Positions 1 to 7,920 of a stretch of DNA of 53,029 bases are shown one piece after another. Origin of the DNA: Candidatus Thalassarchaeaceae archaeon. GTDB taxonomy: Archaea; Thermoplasmatota; Poseidoniia; Poseidoniales; Thalassarchaeaceae. Location: NCBI GenBank assembly GCA_030745885.1, contig JASLNR010000031.1, positions 1 through 53,029 on the forward strand, read 5' to 3'. The notes beneath the pieces are model-generated. The model saw nothing but the letters and a program-made list of their open reading frames with translations, did no database searches and was not told the DNA's origin. The position numbers and the translations under genes are program-made. How positions within the stretch are numbered: position 1 is the stretch's first letter; the number at the start of each line of letters is the position of its first letter.

Positions 1-1
1 C

Positions 2-535
2 GGTCGCGTTACCGTCGCTATGGAGGTCATTGAGCCGATGCCGCACATTCTGATTGTAGGAGGCGGCCATGTCTGCCGCTCCATAGTCAACGTAAGCGAT
101 ACTCTAGATTGGGCCCACAGTGTGTTTGATGTCAGGCCCGAATACGCCACAGGGGAGCGTTTTCACACCGCAAGAGAATTGCATGCTTCTTCCGTCGCAG
201 AGTTTCTGGATTCAGAGGACGAACAATCGCTCGGCAGATTCTCGGACGTGCTTCTACTAGGGCATGACTGGGCTATCGATCAAGAGATGCTGATTGGCCT
301 TCTCGAAAGGCGTGGAGAGTCGGAAAGACCTAGGATCGGCGCAATTGGATCCAATTCTAAGTGGGGAGCGTTCAGGAAGGCAGCCATCGAATCGGGACTC
401 ACAGAAAAGTTGGTGGATTCGGTCAGGTGCCCCATTGGTCTGGATATTGGTGCTGACTCGCCGGAGGAAATCGCGTTGTCGGTGTGCGCAGAGCTGCTCT
501 CGCTGGAACGAGGGGTTAATCCAGCCGAAGGCTGA
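2..535 (+). CDS. XdhC/CoxI-family molybdenum hydroxylase maturation factor, C-terminal part (5' end outside window)
   Basis: The frame is open to the left edge of the window, so the gene begins upstream; the first internal ATG at 20 is not the true start. What is visible is the Rossmann-like C-terminal domain of XdhC: a glycine-rich loop read as ILIVGGGHVC, a DVRPEY segment at the end of the next strand, and the family signature PIGLDIGADSPEEIALS near the C-terminus. XdhC proteins bind molybdenum cofactor and help insert or sulfurate it in xanthine-dehydrogenase-family enzymes. That fits the three subunits of such an enzyme encoded on the same strand 2 kb downstream. The glycine usual after GGGHV is Cys here. 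The N-terminal XdhC/CoxI domain cannot be assessed. Confidence 0.8.
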   Translation, partial: GRVTVAMEVIEPMPHILIVGGGHVCRSIVNVSDTLDWAHSVFDVRPEYATGERFHTARELHASSVAEFLDSEDEQSLGRFSDVLLLGHDWAIDQEMLIGLLERRGESERPRIGAIGSNSKWGAFRKAAIESGLTEKLVDSVRCPIGLDIGADSPEEIALSVCAELLSLERGVNPAEG

Positions 536-561
536 AATCGCAGCCGTGTTGTGACTAGCTC

Positions 562-1776
562 GTGCGCCTGTGGACCGTGCTCATGGTCGTTCTCGTTATT
601 TCGGCACCCCTCAGTGGCTGCCTCTGGGAGGAAGAAGTCCCTCCAGAGGCGATAGAGGAGCCCACTCACTTCGGGGCATTTAGTGTGGTCGCGCCAATAG
701 ACACGGGAATAAACGTCTATCACGATCACTTCGCAATGAATGATTCCTACCCAATTTGGCTACTTGACGGTATGGGGGTCAACATGGTCTGTGATATCGC
801 GAAAAACGGCACTTGGCAGGAGCGCTACGATGCTGACCGGGAGAGTTGCTGGGATGTAATCGAGGCAGGTGACATCGTCTGGTTCAGAGGATCTCGAATT
901 ATTGGGACCTCTCCCGATGACAATACCGACATCCCCATTCTGGATGACCCCGACGACGGCCATGGAAGCGCTGTCACAGGCGCGGTGCTCAATGCCAATC
1001 CGGATGCCGTTATTTTCTTCGTCGAGGGGTTCAGCGATGCCGCGGTGCTCGCGGCTGCTAACCAGCCACTAGTGGACATCATCACTACCAGCTTCGGACC
1101 CATTCTTTCGGTACCAGTCCCCGGAATAGAGGATGCCACCAAGGTTGCTGTCATCCAGAAGAAGAAACTCCACACGGGTGCGGCTGACAACTCGCCCTCA
1201 CCCGCGGTGCAGGACTCTACATCCGGCCCTCCATGGAGCATCGGGGTTTCGGGATACGCAGAGGAGGGGGACGATCAGAAGGAGACGATGAGCGGGTCAT
1301 ATCCTGACGTGGCGGCCGATTGGACACAGGTGCTGCCGAACCATGACGACATTGATGGATACCACGAGACTTCCGGAACCTCGTTCGCCACACCACGCAC
1401 TGCAGGATTGCTGTCAAAGGTGCTAATGCGATTGCGTTCAGAGTTTGGGGATGGCTCCTCTGGGGCAGATCCGACCATCAGGGGGGGCCAACTGGTGAAC
1501 GGCACCAACTTCACACTGACTAATGACGACCTCAGAAACGCCCTCAACCGATCCGGATGGTATCCCTCATTCTCAACTTGGGACCCACTCTCGGGAACCA
1601 CTCCCATTTCACCAATCGCACCTTGTACCCAAGTAGGTTGGGGAGTAGTCAACGAGAGTAACGTACTGCCCATGATTGAGCATCTGAATGAGACGGCGTC
1701 GATGGCTCAACGGTCAAGCGATGTCACGATATGCATGGAAGCAAACCAAGCGATTCGAGAGGCATACTGGACTTGA
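562..1776 (+). CDS. Subtilisin-like (S8) serine protease lipoprotein
   Basis: A 404-aa protein with a GTG start. Residues 1-20 form a lipoprotein-type signal ending LSGC, so Cys20 is the likely lipidated residue and the protein is expected on the outer face of the membrane. Three subtilase landmarks are present in order: Asp47 in IDTG, His134 in DGHGSAVTG and Ser274 in SGTSFATP. The usual HGT is HGS and the oxyanion-hole AAGN region is not obvious (GAADN is the closest candidate), so the fold is well supported but activity is less certain. It lies 26 nt after the XdhC-like gene and is followed after 43 nt by a regulator. It is not an evident part of molybdenum enzyme assembly; its substrate is unknown. 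Confidence 0.75.
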   Translation: MRLWTVLMVVLVISAPLSGCLWEEEVPPEAIEEPTHFGAFSVVAPIDTGINVYHDHFAMNDSYPIWLLDGMGVNMVCDIAKNGTWQERYDADRESCWDVIEAGDIVWFRGSRIIGTSPDDNTDIPILDDPDDGHGSAVTGAVLNANPDAVIFFVEGFSDAAVLAAANQPLVDIITTSFGPILSVPVPGIEDATKVAVIQKKKLHTGAADNSPSPAVQDSTSGPPWSIGVSGYAEEGDDQKETMSGSYPDVAADWTQVLPNHDDIDGYHETSGTSFATPRTAGLLSKVLMRLRSEFGDGSSGADPTIRGGQLVNGTNFTLTNDDLRNALNRSGWYPSFSTWDPLSGTTPISPIAPCTQVGWGVVNESNVLPMIEHLNETASMAQRSSDVTICMEANQAIREAYWT

Positions 1777-1819
1777 TTGGTTCGACGGATTCAAATGCCA
1801 AATATTTTCCCGCAATGGT

Positions 1820-2467
1820 ATGAGAAAGGTTCTCCTGAGATGGAAGATTGCCTCACTCGGCGGGTCCAAGGAGATTTCTCGCATCTTGGAAATTGCTGAG
1901 CGAATCGAGGTCCTCGGTCACCTATCACTCGGAGAGGATGGCGTTACCCAACTGGCTGAGGTCAAGATGCGCGAGGGGCACGAGCTCCATGAGTTATCCG
2001 AATTGGATAGTTTCGAGGTGCTGGAGGAGCACGAGGAGGACGAGGATGGAGTACTAGCCAGCATCCTATGCACACACCCCCTCGCAAGGACGGCCATCGA
2101 GCTCTCGAACATTCATGTGCACCCGCCATATGGTATTGATTCCAAACGGGGATTGGAGCTCCGTATGTCGGGGCTCTCTGACTCTATTCGCAGGTATATC
2201 GGATTGATTCGAGCAGTCATTCCCCCGGACAGTATCAGCGTTCAGACCTTCAAGACAGCGAATCACAATGGATGGTCCGAGTTCCTCACGCCCAAGCAGA
2301 GGGAGGTGCTGAAACTCGCTGTTCGAAAGGGGTACTACGAAGATGGCTCGAAAGTGACCCTCAAGCAGCTTGCTGATGAGATGGAAATCGCCAGAAGCAC
2401 ACTCGGAGAGCATTTGAAGAGAGTGGAGTCTGAGGTCATGAAGAGAGTAGGCGAAGAGTTGGTTTGA
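1820..2467 (+). CDS. Bacterio-opsin activator-type HTH regulator
   Basis: A protein of about 215 aa. The frame is open from 1688, but I chose the ATG at 1820 (MRKVLLRWKIA) because the earlier ATG lies inside the preceding protease gene and would encode an unrelated basic stretch; an AT-rich TATA-like box (1799-1808) sits just upstream. The last ~60 residues, beginning LTPKQREVLKLAV and including LKQLADEMEIARSTLGEHLK, match the HTH_10 (Bat) DNA-binding domain common in euryarchaeal regulators. The N-terminal ~150 residues look like the ligand-binding or sensing part of such proteins but I see no named domain. Its position directly before the molybdenum hydroxylase operon makes it a candidate regulator of that operon; this is inference. 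Confidence 0.8.
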   Translation: MRKVLLRWKIASLGGSKEISRILEIAERIEVLGHLSLGEDGVTQLAEVKMREGHELHELSELDSFEVLEEHEEDEDGVLASILCTHPLARTAIELSNIHVHPPYGIDSKRGLELRMSGLSDSIRRYIGLIRAVIPPDSISVQTFKTANHNGWSEFLTPKQREVLKLAVRKGYYEDGSKVTLKQLADEMEIARSTLGEHLKRVESEVMKRVGEELV

Positions 2468-2525
2468 ATATCACAACGACACCTACCGAATGCTCAAAGG
2501 ATGACTGTGCTTGTGTCGGCATAAC

Positions 2526-3095
2526 ATGGCGCAGTTCCGGCTACCTATGCTTCCCCCACCTGACAAGGTGCCATGGTCTGCAACTGTTAACGGCATGACC
2601 GTCTCCGTGCCGATAGACAGCAATGCCATCCTTCTGGACGTGCTCAGGGACCAGGTAGGCAGCCTCGGCACCAAGCGTGGCTGCGATATGGGCACCTGCG
2701 GATGTTGCAGCGTCCTGGTTGACGGGGTTCCCAAGTTGTCCTGCCTGACGCTGGCCCAAGAGGCGACCGGATATGGGATCACCACGGTCGAGGGGCTAGC
2801 GGACGGCCACCACCTTCACCCAATCCAAAAGACATTCACGGAGTGCGGAGGGAGTCAGTGCGGCTTCTGCACACCCGGCTTCCTCGTGGTGATCTCCGCG
2901 CTTCTGGATGAGAATCCGACTCCTAATGACGACGAGATCAAGGGCGCCATCGAGGGGAACCTGTGTAGGTGCACCGGATACCAGCAAATCGTCGACTCCG
3001 TACGGGCTGCCTCCGAGATCCTCGTCTCAGGGGAGGGGGTCGCTGATTCTACGGCGGCCAAGAGCGACCCCCATCCAGGATACATAGGGGATTGA
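2526..3095 (+). CDS. Molybdenum hydroxylase 2Fe-2S subunit (HcrC/CoxS-like)
   Basis: A subunit of about 189 aa starting at ATG 2526; a TTG at 2511 would add five residues. It carries both 2Fe-2S signatures of the family: the plant-ferredoxin type cluster GCDMGTCGCCSVLVDG with a later Cys in KLSC, and the helical-domain cluster CGFCTPG followed by CRCTGY. In this enzyme family the subunit relays electrons from the molybdopterin site to FAD. It is the first gene of a compact operon; the large subunit begins 9 nt after its stop. The N-terminal ~20 residues and a ~25-residue C-terminal tail are beyond the conserved core. The cofactor assignment is firm. The substrate cannot be read from this subunit. 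Confidence 0.92.
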   Translation: MAQFRLPMLPPPDKVPWSATVNGMTVSVPIDSNAILLDVLRDQVGSLGTKRGCDMGTCGCCSVLVDGVPKLSCLTLAQEATGYGITTVEGLADGHHLHPIQKTFTECGGSQCGFCTPGFLVVISALLDENPTPNDDEIKGAIEGNLCRCTGYQQIVDSVRAASEILVSGEGVADSTAAKSDPHPGYIGD

Positions 3096-3104
3096 GGCGA
3101 TTTC

Positions 3105-5864
3105 ATGAGTGAGGACAAGGACAGAGTGGAGGGCTACCGCCAGCAGAGCGGTAAACTGCCCTTCTCGCGTCCGGGTTCTGGTGGCAGCCGCAGGATGAGC
3201 GAACCACGTGACGAGGGTGCCATAGAGCGTGTCAAAGGAGCCAGCGGGCACAAGCACAACGATCTGGTAACCGGGTCAGCCGTCGGAAGGGCCACTGCTC
3301 TGGTGGACGGACGCTGGAAGGTGACAGGACAGGCGCAGTACGGCGACGACGTCCGCCTTCCCGGCGAGTTATTCGGCAGAATCGTTCGTTCTAAGCACCA
3401 CTACGCCAGGGTGCTGTCCATCGACGTCTCGGCGGCTGTGGAGTTGCCGGGGGTGGTCGCTGTGGCCACCGGGCAGGATGCCAGAGGGAGATTCGGTGTG
3501 CTTCCTGTGACCAAGGACGAGCACGCGATGGCTCGCGAGAAGGTGCGACACGTGGGCGATCTGATTGCCTGCGTCGCCGCTGTCGACGAGGCAACGGCGA
3601 GGGAGGCGGTGCGCCTCATTGAGGTCGAGTACGAGGAGCTCGAAGCCATCCACGACATGCGGCAGGGGCTTGAGGAGGCCGTCGAGCCTATCCATGACAG
3701 GGGCAAGTACCACATCGGCTCCTCGAATGTCCAGAAGAGGGTGTTCCAGGAATTCGGTGACATCGGGGGCATGACCGCCAACGCCGTCGCCAGCCACAAA
3801 TCCAACTGGTTATTCGCTGGTGCCAATCACGGATTCACCGAACCCCATGCTGTAGTCGCAAATTGGGATCCCTCGGGAAGACTGACTCTGTATACCCCGC
3901 AGCAGGTCCCGCACTACGTCCACAGGGCTCTGGCTGATGTGCTTGAAATACCGATGCACCAGATCAATGTCTACCGGACCTTCGTGGGCGGTGGTTTTGG
4001 AGGAAAGTCCGATCCGTTCCCGCATGAAATGTGTGCTGCAATACTCTCTCGGAAGACCGGAAGACCGGTCAGGATAAACTTCGACCGCGAGGAGGTCTTC
4101 TGGGTTAATCGCGGGCGGCATCCCTCTCGGATCGAGATGAATCTACACGCCGACTCCGAGGGCAGGCTCTGTGGCATCGAGACTGATGCCCTAATCGACG
4201 GTGGTGCCTTCGCCTCTTTCGGACACGTCACCACCTACTACAACGGTGTCCTGCACACCGCTCCCTACGAGATCGGCGCCTTCCACTACACCGGAGCACG
4301 AGTATGGACCAACAAACCTGCGAGTGGTGCGATGCGTGGTCACGGCGCGGTCAACTCGCGTTGCGCAGTCGAGGTCGGGATGGATGATCTAGCCGAGCAA
4401 CTGAGCGTCGATCCAATCACCCTGAGACTGGCAAATCTGCTGCCCCCGCACTCAGCCACAATCACAGGATTCAGGGTCACCAGCATCGGCATGCGCGAGT
4501 GCCTCGAGCGCGTCAGGCAGGCCTCGGACTGGGAGGAAAAGTTCCGCAAACTGCCCGATGGTCACGGAATCGGGATCGGTTGCGGTTTCTTCATCTCCGG
4601 CAGTGGGCTGCCGATCCACTGGGAGCCCAACAAGTTCCCCCACGCCACCGTCCACCTCAAAGTCGACATGGACGGAGGGGTCACCGTCCACACCGGCGCC
4701 GCTGAGATTGGACAGGGCTCTGACACCGTGATAGCCCAGTCGGTAGCCGAGGTGCTGGGACTCCCCCTCGACATAATCAGGATTAGGAGCAGGGAGACGG
4801 ATACCTCCCCCGTCGACCTTGGGTCGTACTCTTCTCGCGTGACTTTCATGAACGCCAACGCAGCGATCTCCGCAGCGATGGAGGTCCGGCAGGAATTGCT
4901 GGAAGCAGCAGCAGTGGTGACCGAGTCACCGGTCGGAAAACTTGTCATCGGCGACCGTCGCATCTACAGGCGGGATGACCCCTCAGTCGGAGTGTCATAT
5001 CTAGAAGCACTTCACAAGGCGCAGGAAGACAGGGGCGCACTGGTTTCATCAGGTGCGTATCGGACGCCTCCGATGGGGCGGGTCCACAGGGGGGCCGGTG
5101 CTGGAATCGCCCCTGCCTACTCTTTCTCGGCCTATGTTGCCGAGGCCAAGGTTGACATCGAGACCGGTCAGACCCAAGTGCTCAAGGTATGGGCCGCGCA
5201 CGACTGCGGCAAGGCTCTCAACCCCCTTTCTGTGAAGGGTCAGATGATTGGTTCATGCCACATGGGCCTGGGCCAGGTCCTTAGCGAGGAGATGAGATAC
5301 GGCAGGAACGGTCACCTGATCAATCCCGACCTGCTTGATTACAAGATCCCGACCGTCCACGAGATGCCCGAAATAGTTCCCATTATCGTGGAGTCCAACG
5401 ACTCGGAGGGCCCGTTCGGTGCCAAGGAGGCCGGAGAGGGGCCTCTGCTGCCGATACTGCCCGCGGTGTGCAACGCCGTGTACGATGCCATAGGAATCAG
5501 AACCAGCGAGTTGCCAATCACGCCAGACCGTATGCACAGGATGATCGAGGGGCGCTGCAAGGAAGAGGGGGTCTCCAGCCCGCTGGAACTGCCCTCCCCA
5601 AGGCTGGAGTTCTCGGAACTGCAAGGCGCTCTTGAGGCTCGTGCCGCCGAACACGAAAAGCGAGACCGGGCTCGCAGCACTGACCCAGATCCCACCCCTT
5701 ACCACAACGGGGCGCTGTTCGGGTTCGACCCGGAAATCCCGGCTGACGAGCAGGATGGGGACTGGGTTGTCAGCGTGACGCCGAGTGCCGAGTACATCGG
5801 CAATCCCCGCTTGGCCGGCAGCGCGTGGAAGCATGCCGAGCGCCGCTATGGGGGCGATTCCTGA
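3105..5864 (+). CDS. Molybdenum hydroxylase large (molybdopterin-binding) subunit, 4-hydroxybenzoyl-CoA reductase/xanthine dehydrogenase family
   Basis: A 919-aa catalytic subunit. Family motifs include GGGFGGK (residues ~296-302), GAMRGHGAVNSR in the second molybdopterin segment, GAAEIGQG, and KEAGEGP near the C-terminus with Glu778 aligning to the catalytic glutamate of xanthine dehydrogenases. The CO dehydrogenase active-site loop AYXCSFR is absent, so this is not form I CoxL. The GAMRGHG context and the 4Fe-4S loop in the partner FAD subunit point toward the 4-hydroxybenzoyl-CoA reductase branch. It has a polar extension of ~60-65 residues at the N-terminus and an unusual C-terminal extension of ~100 residues. 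The stop overlaps the next gene's ATG (TGATG), implying translational coupling. The true substrate is unknown; an aromatic acyl-CoA or N-heterocycle is possible. Confidence 0.9.
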   Translation: MSEDKDRVEGYRQQSGKLPFSRPGSGGSRRMSEPRDEGAIERVKGASGHKHNDLVTGSAVGRATALVDGRWKVTGQAQYGDDVRLPGELFGRIVRSKHHYARVLSIDVSAAVELPGVVAVATGQDARGRFGVLPVTKDEHAMAREKVRHVGDLIACVAAVDEATAREAVRLIEVEYEELEAIHDMRQGLEEAVEPIHDRGKYHIGSSNVQKRVFQEFGDIGGMTANAVASHKSNWLFAGANHGFTEPHAVVANWDPSGRLTLYTPQQVPHYVHRALADVLEIPMHQINVYRTFVGGGFGGKSDPFPHEMCAAILSRKTGRPVRINFDREEVFWVNRGRHPSRIEMNLHADSEGRLCGIETDALIDGGAFASFGHVTTYYNGVLHTAPYEIGAFHYTGARVWTNKPASGAMRGHGAVNSRCAVEVGMDDLAEQLSVDPITLRLANLLPPHSATITGFRVTSIGMRECLERVRQASDWEEKFRKLPDGHGIGIGCGFFISGSGLPIHWEPNKFPHATVHLKVDMDGGVTVHTGAAEIGQGSDTVIAQSVAEVLGLPLDIIRIRSRETDTSPVDLGSYSSRVTFMNANAAISAAMEVRQELLEAAAVVTESPVGKLVIGDRRIYRRDDPSVGVSYLEALHKAQEDRGALVSSGAYRTPPMGRVHRGAGAGIAPAYSFSAYVAEAKVDIETGQTQVLKVWAAHDCGKALNPLSVKGQMIGSCHMGLGQVLSEEMRYGRNGHLINPDLLDYKIPTVHEMPEIVPIIVESNDSEGPFGAKEAGEGPLLPILPAVCNAVYDAIGIRTSELPITPDRMHRMIEGRCKEEGVSSPLELPSPRLEFSELQGALEARAAEHEKRDRARSTDPDPTPYHNGALFGFDPEIPADEQDGDWVVSVTPSAEYIGNPRLAGSAWKHAERRYGGDS

Positions 5865-6841
5865 TGCGGATGCCCCCGTTCTTGCTTCATACCCCCCAAA
5901 CCTTGGACGGGGTGCTGGCCATCTCTAATGCACTCGCTGACTCTGGCCAAGAGTTTGACTGGGTCGCAGGAGGAACCGACTTGCTGCCCAACTACAAATG
6001 GCACCTGAATGTAAAGTCCCACGTAATCTCCCTAGCAAGGGTTTCGGAGCTCTCCGAGCTCTCGGACACCCACATAGGGGCTATGGTCAGACTCCAAGAC
6101 CTAGTGGAGTCTGATACTGTGCACCCGCTGATATCCAGCGTTTCTAGGAAGATTGCCAGCGTAATGCTGCGACGTTCCGGAACAGTCGGAGGCAATATCT
6201 GCCTTGATACCCGGTGTTTCTGGTTCAACCAGTCTGAGGAGTGGCGTGAGTCAATAGATTGGTGTTACAAGTGCGATTGCGGAACTGGAGCCGACTGCAG
6301 GGTCATCCCTCACCAAAACAAGCTCTGCGTCGCCACCTACCAAGCCGATCTCGCACCAGCACTGATGTGCCTCGGGGCATCAATACATCTGGTCTCATCT
6401 GGAGGTTCTCGCTCGATGGCACTGTCGGAGTTCTTCCGAGAAGATGGAATCACAAGGAACGTCCTTGAGCCAGGAGAGCTTGTTACCCACCTGACACTAC
6501 CAAAAGACGCATCAGAGTGGAAGGGTGACTACCAGAAACTCAGGCAGCGTGAGGCTTGGGACTTCCCTGAAGCCGGTGTGGTTGTCGCATGGAGGGGAGA
6601 GGGGGGGGGCCCTACAGACCTGCGAGTGGCGACAACAGGACTGGGAGCAGTTCCGGTACTGCACCAAGAGGCCTCCTCCGTGCTAGATCAATGGGAGGGC
6701 GAGGCCAGCGTTGAAGCATTGGCAGAATCCATCCAAAAGGCAGTAAAACCTGTTCTGAATACTTGGTTCCCCCCTTCATACAGACGAAAAATGGTCAAGG
6801 TCTTAACAAAGCGGGCGAGTAGGGGCCTACTGGTGAGGTAA
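5864..6841 (+). CDS. Molybdenum hydroxylase FAD subunit with 4Fe-4S loop (HcrB-like)
   Basis: About 325 aa from the ATG at 5864, which overlaps the stop of the large subunit; the ATG at 5870 is an alternative. FAD-binding motifs are AGGTDL near residue 35 and GTVGGN near residue 107. Between the FAD domain segments lies a Cys-rich loop with Cys118, 134, 137, 139, 145 and 155. In Thauera 4-hydroxybenzoyl-CoA reductase the matching loop of HcrB holds an extra 4Fe-4S cluster; ordinary xanthine and CO dehydrogenase FAD subunits lack it. The first two cysteines have the HcrB spacing, and the loop is a few residues longer. The stop codon overlaps the ATG of the following secreted-protein gene (TAATG). 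Confidence 0.9.
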   Translation: MRMPPFLLHTPQTLDGVLAISNALADSGQEFDWVAGGTDLLPNYKWHLNVKSHVISLARVSELSELSDTHIGAMVRLQDLVESDTVHPLISSVSRKIASVMLRRSGTVGGNICLDTRCFWFNQSEEWRESIDWCYKCDCGTGADCRVIPHQNKLCVATYQADLAPALMCLGASIHLVSSGGSRSMALSEFFREDGITRNVLEPGELVTHLTLPKDASEWKGDYQKLRQREAWDFPEAGVVVAWRGEGGGPTDLRVATTGLGAVPVLHQEASSVLDQWEGEASVEALAESIQKAVKPVLNTWFPPSYRRKMVKVLTKRASRGLLVR

Positions 6842-7797
6842 TGGAGCGAAGCGCGCGCTCGCTGTTGCTTTCAGTGGCAATACTTGCCCTTCTGGTGCCA
6901 GCAAGCCCCCTGAGGGGACAGGGTCTCGACGCATGGGATCTCGGGATAATATACCCCGGGGATGATGCGGAGACTCCTTTCGAAATCTCTAGGGATGGCA
7001 CCGTTAGGGTAGAGTTCTTCGTAGAGAACTCCGGATTCGTGGAAATTGAATTAGAATTTGAGTACGAAATCCCATTTGGCGGAGAGCATGATGCGCCCGA
7101 AAGCGCCACCGTCGCCGCCGGATCGAACGAGACGTTTGACCTGAAAGTGAGTGATATCGACGTGTTCAACTTCGAAGCGAGGCAGGAGGATTCGTTCTCC
7201 ATTACGGCGACGGTCATTGCGCGGCAGGGCGTTCCGGTTCCGGATCCGCTCAACACACAACAGAGTGAGGAGGGTGATCTCGTCATCCCCACGATCTATG
7301 ACTTGAGCATTGAAGTCGATGATCCGCTGGGTCCAATGAACGCTGGAACGGATGCCATCCTAAGGGTGTCTATCACCAACACAGGGAACGTCCAAGATAA
7401 GGCGGGGGACATCGAAGTCTCCGATGACTGCCCCCTACTCACCACCGATAATGGGCTCGATGAACTGATGATGGGCAACATAATGCCAGGAAAGTCCAAA
7501 CAGGCTGATCTAAAGGTCAAAGCATCCGAGAGCCATCCCAAACGGCACTGTGACGTCACGGTGACAGTCTCCTCCAATGGGGCCATGAACTCGGGCGAAT
7601 CGGTCGTAGTGAGCGATGAGGTGCGAGTCTCGGTGGAGCCCCCCCCCACAAACGAGGAGGTGCCGGAGGAAGACGAGCCTGATGACCCCGAAGAAGTTCT
7701 GAGCTCCAATCTTCCAGCTCCCGGAGTGCTAACAATTATTCTGGGGTTCATCGCGGCTCTGTCGAAAAATTCCAAGAAACTGCGAAAGCGGAAATAA
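6841..7797 (+). CDS. Secreted protein with C-terminal LPAPG-TM-basic anchor, unknown function
   Basis: A 318-aa protein with a signal peptide over residues ~1-26, two beta-rich regions that resemble the NEW3/CARDB-type domains common in archaeal surface proteins, a proline/acid-rich linker, and a C-terminal LPAPG followed by a ~17-residue hydrophobic stretch and KKLRKRK. The last feature has the layout of a sortase-like sorting signal or a plain membrane anchor. Its ATG overlaps the stop of the FAD subunit, so it is probably co-transcribed with the molybdenum hydroxylase, but nothing in it suggests an enzymatic role. I do not recognise a specific family. Confidence 0.75.
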   Translation: MERSARSLLLSVAILALLVPASPLRGQGLDAWDLGIIYPGDDAETPFEISRDGTVRVEFFVENSGFVEIELEFEYEIPFGGEHDAPESATVAAGSNETFDLKVSDIDVFNFEARQEDSFSITATVIARQGVPVPDPLNTQQSEEGDLVIPTIYDLSIEVDDPLGPMNAGTDAILRVSITNTGNVQDKAGDIEVSDDCPLLTTDNGLDELMMGNIMPGKSKQADLKVKASESHPKRHCDVTVTVSSNGAMNSGESVVVSDEVRVSVEPPPTNEEVPEEDEPDDPEEVLSSNLPAPGVLTIILGFIAALSKNSKKLRKRK

Positions 7798-7920
7798 GAG
7801 ACTACGCCTATTTTATAGATTATGAAAATGAACGTTGCTCAGCAACATATAACCGTGATTCATCGGTCGCAACCACGCTATAGGTGAGTTCTCGCGCTCT
7901 CTTTATTGGGGTTTGGTACT
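7798..7920 (+). promoter_or_regulatory. Intergenic region with probable promoter of the DUF4350-MoxR-DUF58 operon
   Basis: A 123-nt stretch without a gene. It is AT-rich in its first half and holds three TATA-like strings, TTTTATAG near 7811, ACATATAA near 7845 and TTTATT near 7901. A small perfect dyad GTTGC-TCA-GCAAC lies at 7834-7846. I cannot tell which box is used. The dyad has no following T-run, so it is more likely a protein site or chance than a terminator. Confidence 0.4.

Noticed and set aside
3105..5864. Form I CO dehydrogenase (CoxL)
   Set aside because: The diagnostic active-site loop AYXCSFR is absent; GAMRGHG and the HcrB-like FAD subunit favour another branch of the family.
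7834..7846. Dyad GTTGC-TCA-GCAAC as a rho-independent-type terminator
   Set aside because: The stem is only 5 bp and no T-run follows; archaeal terminators do not need such hairpins. I list it only within the intergenic entry.
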